Under the pieces are notes generated by a model. It was not told the DNA's origin. It did no database searches and saw only the letters and a list, made by a program, of their open reading frames with translations. 32,128 bases of DNA from a virus: positions 1 through 32,128 of IMG/VR virus record IMGVR_UViG_3300033553_000304, one strand, 5' to 3'. Position numbers and translations under genes: made by a program. Shown piece after piece: positions 22,208 through 29,505 of the stretch. Position 1 is the first letter of the stretch; every line of letters begins with the position of its first letter.

Positions 22208-22665
22208 GCATTGGCCTACAGTACAACCTGTCCAGTATCGCCCGGCTGCAAGAGCGGATTGCAAGGCTGGGTAATCCCGATCGGCGGAACCTGCTGGAGC
22301 AGCTTGCAGGCGTGGCTGAAAGCCAGACCCGCCGGCGCATCAGCGAAGAACAGCAGCCACCGGATGGCGAACCCTGGCAGGCGTGGAGCGCCGACTATGC
22401 CGCCACCCGCAACGGTGGTCAGTCACTGCTGCAGGGCGAGGGCAACCTGGTCGACAGCATCACCAGTGAAATTGAAGGTGACGAGGCCCTGATCGGATCC
22501 AACCTGGTGTATGCCGCCATCCACCAACACGGCGGCACACCCGACATGGCCCCGGGCCCTGCGGGCATACCCGCCCGGGAATACCTGGGCTTTTCCCAGG
22601 ACAACCTGGACGAAATTGAAGCCGTGGCCGATCGGTGGCTCGACAAACACCTGGAGGCAGCATGA
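22204..22665 (+). CDS. G: Virion morphogenesis protein (Mu gpG / P2 gpS type)
   Basis: A 153-residue protein of the phage virion morphogenesis family. It begins with LQYNLSSIARLQERIARLGNPDRRNLLEQLAGVAESQTRRRISEEQQPPDGEPW, which has the hallmark Arg-Arg-x-x-x-x-x-Pro-Asp-Gly-x-x-Trp spacing. LLQGEGNLVDSITSEIEGDEALIGSNLVYAAIHQHGG and IPAREYLGFSQDNLDEI follow, also typical. It is a tail completion factor. In Mu, G sits between F and I; here it lies after DUF1320, as in B3-like phages. Confidence 0.9.
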   Translation: MSIGLQYNLSSIARLQERIARLGNPDRRNLLEQLAGVAESQTRRRISEEQQPPDGEPWQAWSADYAATRNGGQSLLQGEGNLVDSITSEIEGDEALIGSNLVYAAIHQHGGTPDMAPGPAGIPAREYLGFSQDNLDEIEAVADRWLDKHLEAA

Positions 22666-23198
22666 GCGGTGATATCAAACTGACGCGGGACGCGATCGTT
22701 GACGCCATCAAGACAGCGCTGCCTGACCTTTACACCTGCGAGTCGCACGGTGGCCGCTTTGACTTGAAAGAACTGAACCGCTGGAGCAGGCAAGCCCCGG
22801 CCGTGTTGGTCGCGGCCGTCTCGGTACCGTCCATTGCTGACGGCCCTACACGAAACGCCGAGGTGCGCTGGGTGGCTTACCTGGTCACCCGCGACACACC
22901 CCAGGCGACCCGGGACGTGGCCGCGCTGGACTACGCCGAGGCCCTCTTGCGCTTGGTCAGGAAGAATACCTGGGGCCTGGATAACACCCAGACACCAGAG
23001 CGGGTGGCTGCAGAGAACCTCTACAGCGGCCAGCTTGACAGCAACGGCATGGCCCTGTGGGCCGTGAGCTGGCAGCAGGCCGCAAGCCTGCGTACCACGG
23101 ACATCGCCGCACTGGCGGACTTCACCCTTTATACCGCCACCCATGAAGTGGGTGACGGCCCGGTTGCCGAAGACCGGGTTGAACTGCCCCAGGAGTAA
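22662..23198 (+). CDS. Tail terminator-like protein, Mu gp37 family (DUF1834)
   Basis: A 178-residue protein of the gp37/DUF1834 family, which lies before the sheath gene and probably ends the tail tube and sheath. Visible blocks: TRDAIVDAIKTALPDLYTCESHGGRFDLKELNRWSRQAPAVLVAAV, and VRWVAYLVTRDT, then AENLYSGQLDSNGMALWAVSWQQ. ATG 22662 with GGAGG 5 bases upstream overlaps the preceding stop by ATGA; the earlier in-frame start at 22635 is not used. Confidence 0.82.
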   Translation: MSGDIKLTRDAIVDAIKTALPDLYTCESHGGRFDLKELNRWSRQAPAVLVAAVSVPSIADGPTRNAEVRWVAYLVTRDTPQATRDVAALDYAEALLRLVRKNTWGLDNTQTPERVAAENLYSGQLDSNGMALWAVSWQQAASLRTTDIAALADFTLYTATHEVGDGPVAEDRVELPQE

Positions 23199-23404
23199 TG
23201 ACTGTGAGCAAAGAGACCATCTACGTAAAACCCCGCCAGGGCCTGCGCATTCGCCAGGAGAATGGCAGGCCATTGCCTGAAGACGGCGGCCAGGTGCTTC
23301 TGAATTCGTTCTGGCGCCGGCGCCTGCGTGACCAGGACGTTGTGGCCGCCCAGGCCCCTCGCAAGCCCAAGGCGAAAGCCAAATCCACCGATCAGGAGTC
23401 ATAA
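23198..23404 (+). CDS. DUF2635 small protein (Mu gp38)
   Basis: A 68-residue protein of the DUF2635 family found between gp37 and the sheath in Mu-like phages: ETIYVKPRQGLRIRQENGRPLPEDGGQVLLNSFWRRRLRDQDV. The Lys-Pro, Gly-Arg-x-Leu-Pro and Trp-Arg-Arg-Arg pattern is characteristic. The C-terminal tail is basic. Start may be ATG 23198 or GTG 23204. Function unknown. Confidence 0.85.
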   Translation: MTVSKETIYVKPRQGLRIRQENGRPLPEDGGQVLLNSFWRRRLRDQDVVAAQAPRKPKAKAKSTDQES

Positions 23405-23407
23405 ACG

Positions 23408-24898
23408 ATGGAGATCAGTGCCGGTATCTATAACCAAATCCCCGCTGCATTGCGGGTGCCTGGTGTTTACATCGAGTTCGATGACCGCCTGGCAGGGAAC
23501 TCCGCCTTTCAGGGCCGCCTTCTGGTACTGGGCCAGCGCCTAGCCACCGGTGAGCGAAACGCCCTGGAACTGGATCGCGTTACCAACGCCGAACAGGCGG
23601 AACGTTTCTACGGCCGTGGCTCCATGCTGGCCGAAATGCTGCGCCACTCGCTGAATGCCCAGCCGTACCTTGAGACCTGGGCTCTGCCCCTGGATGATGT
23701 GGAGTCCGCTTCAGGTGGTGTGAAGGCCACCGGCAAGATCGCCCTCGTCGGCAGTGCCGTCAGTGCCGGCGCGATGGTGCTGTATATTGCGGGCTACCGC
23801 GTGCGCATTGGCGTGGCGGCAGCCGACACCGCTGACGTCATCGCTCAGGCTCTGGTGGACGCCATCAACGCCGATTCCCGTCTGCCGGTTACCGCTACTG
23901 TAAATGCCACGGTCACGTCCGAAGTGGACCTGGAATGCCGGTGGACCGGGGAGACGGGCAACGACATCGACATCCGGTTCTCCGCCCTGGGTGAAGACCG
24001 CATCGCCGGGATTGTGCCGACCATCACCACGATGGCCGACGGTGCGAGCAACCCGGACCTTGTCGACGCCATCGCGGCCCTGGGCCCGGAGCAATACAAC
24101 TGGATTGCCTGCCCCTACACTGACACGGCCAACCTCACCGCGCTCAAGGATGAACTGGACGATCGCTTCGGCCCCATGCGTCAGATCGGCGGCCGTGCCT
24201 TCGCTGCTTTCCGTGGCACCCACGGCGAAACCGGAACCTTCGGGGGCAACCACAACAGCCCACACCTGACCGTAATGGGTACCAGCAAGGCGATCAGCCC
24301 CACCTGGTTGTGGTGCGCCGTGAATGCGGCCGTCGCTGGCCAGGCGCTGGCCATCGACCCGGCACGGCCGCTGCAAACCCTGCAGCTGCCAATGATCTTG
24401 GGGCCAAAGGAAGCGGACCGGTTCACCGATACCGAGCGCAACCTGTTGCTGTACGACGGCATCGCCACGTTCAAGGTGGCCAACGACGGAACCGTAAGCA
24501 TCGAGCGCCAGATCACCACCTTCCAGGAAACCGACGCCGGCGTGGCCAGCGACTCGTACCTGGACATCAACGTGGCCGAAACCCTGGAGCGGATCCGTTA
24601 TGACCAGCGCGCCCGCATCCTGCAGCGCTTCCCCCGCCACAAGCTGGCCGAGGATGCGGATGCCGACAACTTCGGCGCCGGCCAGCCGATCGTCACGCCC
24701 AACGTGGCCAAGGCCGAGCTGCTGAGCCTGTACCGGGATTTCCTAAGCCGGGGCTGGGCTCAGGACTACGCTGGCTACGCCGAATCCCTGGAGGCGGCGA
24801 TCGACACCGAGAATCCGGGCCGGTTGAACGTCATTGATTCACCCAAGCTGGTTGGCCAGTACCGCGTCCACGCCATGCAGACACAGTTCCGGAAGTAA
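23408..24898 (+). CDS. L: Contractile tail sheath protein (Mu gpL)
   Basis: A 496-residue sheath subunit, the length of Mu L (495). It has IPAALRVPGVYIEFDDRLAGNSAFQGRLLVLGQR, a central ALGPEQYNWIACPYTDTANLTALKDELDDRFGPMRQIGGRAFAA, GTHGETGTFGGNHNSPHLTVMG, FKVANDGTVSIERQITTFQ and YLDINVAETLERIRYDQRARILQRFPRHKLA. The sheath contracts to drive the tube through the envelope, so the phage is a myovirus. Confidence 0.96.
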   Translation: MEISAGIYNQIPAALRVPGVYIEFDDRLAGNSAFQGRLLVLGQRLATGERNALELDRVTNAEQAERFYGRGSMLAEMLRHSLNAQPYLETWALPLDDVESASGGVKATGKIALVGSAVSAGAMVLYIAGYRVRIGVAAADTADVIAQALVDAINADSRLPVTATVNATVTSEVDLECRWTGETGNDIDIRFSALGEDRIAGIVPTITTMADGASNPDLVDAIAALGPEQYNWIACPYTDTANLTALKDELDDRFGPMRQIGGRAFAAFRGTHGETGTFGGNHNSPHLTVMGTSKAISPTWLWCAVNAAVAGQALAIDPARPLQTLQLPMILGPKEADRFTDTERNLLLYDGIATFKVANDGTVSIERQITTFQETDAGVASDSYLDINVAETLERIRYDQRARILQRFPRHKLAEDADADNFGAGQPIVTPNVAKAELLSLYRDFLSRGWAQDYAGYAESLEAAIDTENPGRLNVIDSPKLVGQYRVHAMQTQFRK

Positions 24899-24900
24899 GC

Positions 24901-24929
24901 CTTAAAGGGCTGCATAAACCCGGTTTAAG
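24901..24929 (+). other. Hairpin between sheath and tube genes
   Basis: CTTAAA (24901-24906) pairs with TTTAAG (24924-24929), and inside it TAAACC (24915-24920) with GGTTTA (24922-24927); these are alternative stems that cannot both form in full. It lies before the tube ribosome binding site (GGAG). It may protect tube mRNA or set the sheath/tube ratio, but no T run follows. Confidence 0.35.
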
Positions 24930-24946
24930 ACAGGAGTAAACCCGTT

Positions 24947-25300
24947 ATGAAGATCACCGGCAACGTGAAGATTCGGGAAGGTGGCCAAGAGCTGCTGACC
25001 AACGGCAAGGGCACCCTCAACCCAGGCGGGTTTGAGCGTGAGACCAAGCTGAACGGCCGCCGCGCAGTGGGCTATACCGAAAACCCGGTAGCGCCCACCC
25101 TGAGCGTGGTGGTGCATCACACGGCAGATACCGACATCGTGCGGCTGTCTAACCTTACGGATGCCACCATCATCCTGGACACCGACACCGGCCAGACATG
25201 GATGCTGCGTGGTGCCTTCACCACAAGCCCCACACCGTTGGATGTGGGCGCGGGTACCGTGCAGCTTGAAATGTCCGGCCTGGCATTGGAGCGTGTGTAA
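24947..25300 (+). CDS. M: Tail tube protein (Mu gpM)
   Basis: A 117-residue tube subunit (Mu M is 118). It begins MKITGNVKIREGGQELLTNG and continues with KGTLNPGGFERETKLNGRRAVGYTENPVAPTLSVVVHHTADTDIVRLSNLTDATIILDTDTGQTWMLRGAFTTSP, a beta-sandwich pattern typical of the family. Sits right after the sheath, and its stop overlaps the next start (TAATGG). Confidence 0.94.
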   Translation: MKITGNVKIREGGQELLTNGKGTLNPGGFERETKLNGRRAVGYTENPVAPTLSVVVHHTADTDIVRLSNLTDATIILDTDTGQTWMLRGAFTTSPTPLDVGAGTVQLEMSGLALERV

Positions 25301-25680
25301 TGGCTGAGCTAACAGTGGAACTTGAGATGGGCCTGGTGGTGGGTGATAAAACCTTGAAAACGGCGGTGATTCGGGAGCTCACTGCTGGTGACATCTTCGA
25401 TGCTCAGGCTGATTCTGAGCGTGTTGTGCATACCGAGGACGGCCCGCAGTTGGTGGCCAGCCCCAGTGCTGTCGGTATCCATACATTGCGCCGGCAGGTC
25501 GCCAGAATCGGCAATGTAGAGGGCCCGCTGTCTCTGGCGGAAATGCGCAAGCTGCACCCAATCGATCTGGAGTTGTTGCATGAGGAGTGCAGCAAACTGG
25601 AACAGGCGGTGATCACCTCCATTGCGTCCCGCGAGGTGGCGCAGCGGGGGCGAGCTGATGAGGGCCAGGCCAAACCTTGA
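25300..25680 (+). CDS. Tail assembly chaperone, upstream frame (Mu gp41)
   Basis: A 126-residue protein of the Mu gp41/lambda G position: MAELTVELEMGLVVGDKTLKTAVIRELTAGDIFDAQADSERV, then HTLRRQVARIGNVEGPLSLAEMRKLHPIDLELLHEECSKLEQAV. It coats the tape measure before tube assembly. A -2 frameshift at about 25645-25653 (CGGGGGCGA) would extend it with the next frame; unshifted ribosomes stop at 25680. Confidence 0.9.
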   Translation: MAELTVELEMGLVVGDKTLKTAVIRELTAGDIFDAQADSERVVHTEDGPQLVASPSAVGIHTLRRQVARIGNVEGPLSLAEMRKLHPIDLELLHEECSKLEQAVITSIASREVAQRGRADEGQAKP

Positions 25681-25795
25681 ACGTGTGACCGTGCGGGTTG
25701 CCCGTGCCACTGGCTGGGCCCCGCATGACATCGACCGCCTGCCCCTTCGCCGCCTTATAACCACCCTCCGAATCGCGAGCGAATCCCATGAGTGA
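25649..25795 (+). CDS. Tail assembly chaperone extension produced by -2 frameshift
   Basis: The slippery CGGGGGCGA (25645-25653) lies near the end of the gp41 frame. Slipping back two bases puts ribosomes in the frame that reads GELMRARPNLERVTVRVARA and ends HE at 25795, 8 bases into the tape measure gene. The same frame also has an ATG at 25658, but with no ribosome binding site. The overlap, position and G-run match the -2 shift reported for Mu itself (Mu uses GGGGGGCGA), where most tail phages use -1. The fusion would be about 165 residues. Not in the simple frame list because it is short. Confidence 0.75.
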   Translation, partial: GELMRARPNLERVTVRVARATGWAPHDIDRLPLRRLITTLRIASESHE

Positions 25796-27677
25796 AATGA
25801 AGGCCAGTGTTGCCCTTAACCTAACCGGTAATTTCGAGCAGCGCGCGGAGCGCTATGGTCGGGCCGTTGGTTCCTTCAGCCGTTCAAGCGAACGCCACCT
25901 TGGTCGGGTGCGCCGTTCCGCCCAGATGGTCGGGCGCGGCCTGGATGCCATGGGCAACCGCTACACAGCATTGATCACAGGCGTCGCCGGCATCGGTACT
26001 CTGCGTTCCTTGACCCAGATGGAAGAGCGGTTCACCCGGCTGGGCATCCAGGCCAACAAGTCCGAAGAGGAAATGGAAGGCCTGCGCCGGAAGATCTTCG
26101 AGACAGCCCGGGCCCCGGAAATCCGGGTTGATCCCTCCCAGATCACCAGCGCCATTGAGTCTATCGTCGAGAAGACTGGCGACCTGGAATTCGCCCAGGA
26201 GAACATCCGCAATATCGGCCTGGCCATTTCCGCCACAGGCGCGGCCGGGCAGAACATCGGCGAGATTATGGCCGAGTTCCAGAAAATGGGCATAAAGGAT
26301 TCTGCGGAAGTGATCCGCGTGCTGGACACGCTAAACCAGCAAGGTAAGGAAGGCGCGTTCACACTTCAGAATCTTGCCGCATTGGGCCCGCGAGTCGTTA
26401 CTGCGTACACCGCGATGGGGCGCGAAGGTGCCGGCGCCATCAAAGAAATGGGCGCTGCTCTGCAGGTAATCCGAATGGGTACGGGCAGCTCCGAGCAGGC
26501 TGCAACTGCCTTTGAGGCGTTGCTACGCACCCTCCAGAACGCCGATAAGGTGAAGTCGCTTCAAGCTGGGGGTATCCAGGTATTTGATCCCGAAGAGCTC
26601 GAGAAAGGCCGCCAGGTGTTGCGCCCGATCAACGAACTAATGGTTGAGATCATCCAGGCTGTGGATGGGCAAACCACTCGGCTATCGACCATATTCGATG
26701 CTGAGGCAATGCGTTCCTTTAACGCGGCTGCCGGTGAGTTTATGCGCACTGGTTCAGTAAATAGTTTGGAAAGGTTCATGAACGTCCAGGGCGATGGTTC
26801 GGCCACCATGAAGGACTCGGCCAGGGCTGCCGATACGATGGCAGGCGCGATGCGAAACCTGACATCTGCCTGGACGAACTTTGCTGATGAGAACATGACC
26901 GGAGCCGTTCAATCGGCCGCTGACGCACTTAACAGCCTGGACCAGGAAACGGTCGATCGCTGGCTAAAGATTGGCGGCATTGCCCTTGGTGGCCTGGGGC
27001 TGGCAGTCGGTGGTCGGTTCCTGGGTAAGCTGGGTGCAGACTATGTTGGCGCTGGCAGGAGAATGTTAGGGCGTCGTCAAGGCGGTGGCGTTGCTGGTGC
27101 CCTCGGAGGGGCAGTCGCTGGCGCTACGCCGATTCCCGTTTACGTTGTTAATCTGCCAGGCATGGGAGGGCAAGGTGGATTCGGGCGCGGAGGAAGAGGC
27201 GCTGGTGGGCGCTCTCGCCGGATCTTTAATCCGATGAAGAACCTAGGTAAAGCTCCTGTCGGTTCTATTGGGGCTTTGGGGGCGGGCGCGCTCGGTACCG
27301 CAGGCCTTGCAGTGGGAGCGGCAGGCGCTGCTGGCTACGGTGCAGGGTCTCTGGCCAGCAATTACCTACTTACAGATCAGGGGTTGCTCGGCTCTAAATT
27401 CGGCAAAGCGACCGGCGACCTGATCGGCGAATCCCTAGCCAGGGCACTTGCAAAGGTAGGTGTAGAAGACGCAAAAAATGCAACGCGCCTTCTTGATCCC
27501 AGAGACAATCTTGAAGACGAGGGGGCAAGATTGGCAGAACTCTCGCGCCGCAACCCCAACATGGGAACCCTCAACATCAAATTCGAGGGAGGACGGCTGG
27601 TTGATATTTCCGCAGAAAAGAGCCCCGAAGGTCCCGATCTTGATATCGACCTCGGAATATCGGGTTTAGTGCCATGA
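25788..27677 (+). CDS. Tape measure protein (Mu gp42 type)
   Basis: A 629-residue tape measure that sets tail length. The N-terminal 400 residues are helical with family blocks (RYTALITGVAGIGTLRSLTQMEERFTRLGIQANKSEEEMEGLRRKIFE, QNIRNIGLAISATGAAGQNIGEIMAEFQKMGIK). A hydrophobic, Gly-rich stretch follows from about 395 to 515, with at least two possible membrane-spanning segments (IGGIALGGLGLAVGG and GALGAGALGTAGLAVGAAGAAGYGAGSL). The last 100 residues are charged. It is short for a tape measure (Mu 42 is about the same). Its stop is only two bases from the stop of the opposing cargo gene. Confidence 0.93.
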   Translation: MSEMKASVALNLTGNFEQRAERYGRAVGSFSRSSERHLGRVRRSAQMVGRGLDAMGNRYTALITGVAGIGTLRSLTQMEERFTRLGIQANKSEEEMEGLRRKIFETARAPEIRVDPSQITSAIESIVEKTGDLEFAQENIRNIGLAISATGAAGQNIGEIMAEFQKMGIKDSAEVIRVLDTLNQQGKEGAFTLQNLAALGPRVVTAYTAMGREGAGAIKEMGAALQVIRMGTGSSEQAATAFEALLRTLQNADKVKSLQAGGIQVFDPEELEKGRQVLRPINELMVEIIQAVDGQTTRLSTIFDAEAMRSFNAAAGEFMRTGSVNSLERFMNVQGDGSATMKDSARAADTMAGAMRNLTSAWTNFADENMTGAVQSAADALNSLDQETVDRWLKIGGIALGGLGLAVGGRFLGKLGADYVGAGRRMLGRRQGGGVAGALGGAVAGATPIPVYVVNLPGMGGQGGFGRGGRGAGGRSRRIFNPMKNLGKAPVGSIGALGAGALGTAGLAVGAAGAAGYGAGSLASNYLLTDQGLLGSKFGKATGDLIGESLARALAKVGVEDAKNATRLLDPRDNLEDEGARLAELSRRNPNMGTLNIKFEGGRLVDISAEKSPEGPDLDIDLGISGLVP

Positions 27678-27679
27678 AC

Positions 27680-28180
27680 TTATTGATGGATATCGGGTGC
27701 TCTGCCTTCCTCAATTTTGAGAATCTTTACAGAAGAGCTTCCAGCACTAGCAGGCTTAATCACGTAGAGCATCGTCACATCATGGTTGGAGAAATAGAAC
27801 GACTCCCAATGATGGGGCTCTCTCATACTGGCATACATGGACTGCTGATTCTCTGGATCCCCTTCGGTAGAGAAATTAAGCATTTCGTAGTGGCCTGCAG
27901 CACCGATTTCGTTATTGCGTTTGCTCTCAGCCCATTCACGATAGCCGTAGGTCTTGTCGTAATCCATACCAATTTCAGCCGCCAGGTTGCGATATTCTTC
28001 AACCTTCTCTGGATCAAAGGCCAATCGCTTAGCCGTAGCTGGATGATCGTTTACCGCCTGGACCTCCTTAGGCATCAACTGACGATCATCGGCTCTGACG
28101 GAAACAAAATGAGCGTTTGCGACGAGGACGATGAAGGTGGCAAGGAAGGCGAAAGTGACAGCTTTAAATCTTTGCAACAT
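27680..28180 (-). CDS. Secreted/periplasmic cargo protein on the opposite strand
   Basis: A 166-residue protein with a signal peptide, MLQRFKAVTFAFLATFIVLVANAHF and a cleavage site likely at SVRA-DD (about residue 30). No family is recognised. The mature part is acidic and helical, with FDPEKVEEYRNLAAEIGMDYDKTYGYREWAESKRN, then YEMLNFSTEGDPENQQSMYASMREPHHWESFYFSNHDVTMLYVI, which looks like a small beta sheet. The ribosome binding site AGGAG is 7 bases before the ATG. It is more AT-rich than its neighbours, faces against the tail genes and interrupts the Mu order between tape measure and N, so it is a late insertion (moron). Only 34 bases separate its start from the divergent N gene, so its promoter must lie inside N. 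Confidence 0.82.
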   Translation of the reverse strand: MLQRFKAVTFAFLATFIVLVANAHFVSVRADDRQLMPKEVQAVNDHPATAKRLAFDPEKVEEYRNLAAEIGMDYDKTYGYREWAESKRNNEIGAAGHYEMLNFSTEGDPENQQSMYASMREPHHWESFYFSNHDVTMLYVIKPASAGSSSVKILKIEEGRAPDIHQ

Positions 28181-28187
28181 ACCGTTT

Positions 28188-28206
28188 CTCCTGTTTTTAA
28201 AAGGAG
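28188..28206. promoter_or_regulatory. Back-to-back ribosome binding sites forming an inverted repeat
   Basis: CTCCT (28188-28192) is the minus-strand Shine-Dalgarno of the secreted cargo gene and AGGAG (28202-28206) is the plus-strand site of the N-like gene. Together, with an AT-rich centre, they form a 5-bp inverted repeat. There is little room for any promoter between the two ATGs (28180 and 28215). Confidence 0.6.
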
Positions 28207-28214
28207 CCTAACAC

Positions 28215-29378
28215 ATGGCTTGGTCTGATCGTATTGGCGAAGCAATGGCCACCTTCCGTGGCATTGAGATTTACCTGGAACGCACAAGCCAGGTGCCTGG
28301 CCGCCGGGTGGAAGTTCACGAATACCCGCTGAGGGACCAGCCCTACGCCGAGGATCTCGGCCGCAACAAGCGCGAATGGCAGATTGAAGGCTTCCTGATC
28401 GGGCCGGACTACGACATCACGCGCCAGCGTCTTGTCGACGCCGCCGAAACACCAGGTGCAGGTGAACTGGTGCACCCATACTACGGAACACATCAGGTTG
28501 TCCTGGTCGGCGGCATGCGGATCCGCGAAAGCACGCGTGAGGGAGGCATTGCCCGCGTATCTTTTACCGTGGTCCGTGCCGACGACGAGCCGCGATTCCC
28601 TCGGGTTACTCAGGACACCCAGCGCCAGGTGCAGCGCACTGTGGCAGTAGCCGAACAGGCCGTACTCGATGACTTCGTGGAAAACTTCAACATCCTGGAG
28701 CTGGCCACCGATCGTGTGGCGGCCATCGAGAAAAGTTTGCAGACGGCCATTGAGGGAATCGAAAGCGCGGTGGGCGATGTCTCCGGACCGATATCGGCGC
28801 TGATCCGAAGCCCCGCCGAGCTGGGTGCGCAGATTCTGGAAAGCATCGCCTCGGTTCGTGACTTGCTAAACGAGCCAGGCCGTGCCCTGGCTGTATACGA
28901 TGACCTGTTCAGCGCCGGCGATGAACCACCGGTGACCTCTCCCCTGGATCCGGAACCTCGGCAGTTGCAGATGGCGGCTATCCGTGCCGGCAACAACCTG
29001 GTGCGGCGGGCGGCCGTGCTGCAGTCGGCCCGGGTGGCGGCTGGCACTGACTGGGCCGCAGCCGACGACGCCATTGGCGCCAGGGACACCATCACTGCCG
29101 GCATTGAGCTGCAGCTGACCTCCGAATTCATTCCCGCCAACGACGTGTATGCAAGCCTGACCGCCGTCCGGGCGGCGGTAGTGCGGGATTTGGAACAGCG
29201 CGGGGCCCAGCTTCCCCGTCTGCGTTCCGTGACCCTGCAGCAGCCGCTACCCGCTCTGGTGGTGGCACAGAAACTCTACGGGGATGCAGGCCGCGCCGAT
29301 GAGATTATCAGCCGCAATCGGGTAGCACACCCGGGCCGGGTACCGGCGGGCGAAGCACTGGAAGTATTGGGGGAATAA
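28215..29378 (+). CDS. N: DNA circularisation/injection protein N (Mu gp43)
   Basis: A 387-residue protein of the Mu N family, a tail protein that is injected with DNA and non-covalently circularises it. Family start: MAWSDRIGEAMATFRGIEIYLERTSQVPGRRVEVHEYPLRDQPYAEDLGRNKREWQIEGFLIGPDYDITRQRLVDA. It then has ELVHPYYGTHQVVLVG. The long middle is Ala/Arg-rich and helical, and the C-terminus RNRVAHPGRVPAGEALEVLG resembles a LysM-like tail-tip domain. The AGGAG site is 9 bases before the ATG. Confidence 0.93.
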   Translation: MAWSDRIGEAMATFRGIEIYLERTSQVPGRRVEVHEYPLRDQPYAEDLGRNKREWQIEGFLIGPDYDITRQRLVDAAETPGAGELVHPYYGTHQVVLVGGMRIRESTREGGIARVSFTVVRADDEPRFPRVTQDTQRQVQRTVAVAEQAVLDDFVENFNILELATDRVAAIEKSLQTAIEGIESAVGDVSGPISALIRSPAELGAQILESIASVRDLLNEPGRALAVYDDLFSAGDEPPVTSPLDPEPRQLQMAAIRAGNNLVRRAAVLQSARVAAGTDWAAADDAIGARDTITAGIELQLTSEFIPANDVYASLTAVRAAVVRDLEQRGAQLPRLRSVTLQQPLPALVVAQKLYGDAGRADEIISRNRVAHPGRVPAGEALEVLGE

Positions 29379-29387
29379 GGAAACAAG

Positions 29388-29433
29388 GCTGAAGGGCTTC
29401 AGGCCCAAGGCTACTGCGTGATCAGGCCACCAT
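29388..29433 (+). promoter_or_regulatory. Candidate late promoter upstream of P gene (PP analogue)
   Basis: The dyad GCTGAAGGGCTTCAGG (29388-29403) has the CTGAA-N4-TTCAG form of the other two. At the same spacing as in those, 24 bases on, lies CACCAT (29428-29433), a weaker -10 that keeps the A2 and T6 positions. The ATG of P is 102 bases away, so this mRNA would have a leader. Mu has its PP promoter at this place. Weaker than the first two sites but the position is telling. Confidence 0.5.
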
Positions 29434-29475
29434 TAAACCCACTCTACGGGCTGATTACCAGAGTTTTTTGAAGGC

Positions 29476-29502
29476 CCCCGGCGGCCAGCCCGCGCCGGGG
29501 GT
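29476..29502 (+). other. Perfect 9-bp hairpin just before P start
   Basis: CCCCCGGCG (29476-29484), loop of 9 bases, CGCCGGGGG (29494-29502) is a perfect GC-rich stem that ends 3 bases before ATG 29506. It would hide the translation start and could hold down translation of P, or protect a processed mRNA end. A T6 run lies before rather than after it, so it is not a terminator on this strand. Confidence 0.6.
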
Positions 29503-29505
29503 CAC

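Noticed and set aside
27674-28228. Plus-strand open frame covering the space between tape measure and N
   Set aside because: It is the antisense of the secreted cargo gene, which has a signal peptide and a good ribosome binding site; the plus frame has neither.
29471-29502. Rho-independent terminator after the N gene
   Set aside because: The hairpin is strong but the T run comes before it on the plus strand and there is none after it on either strand.
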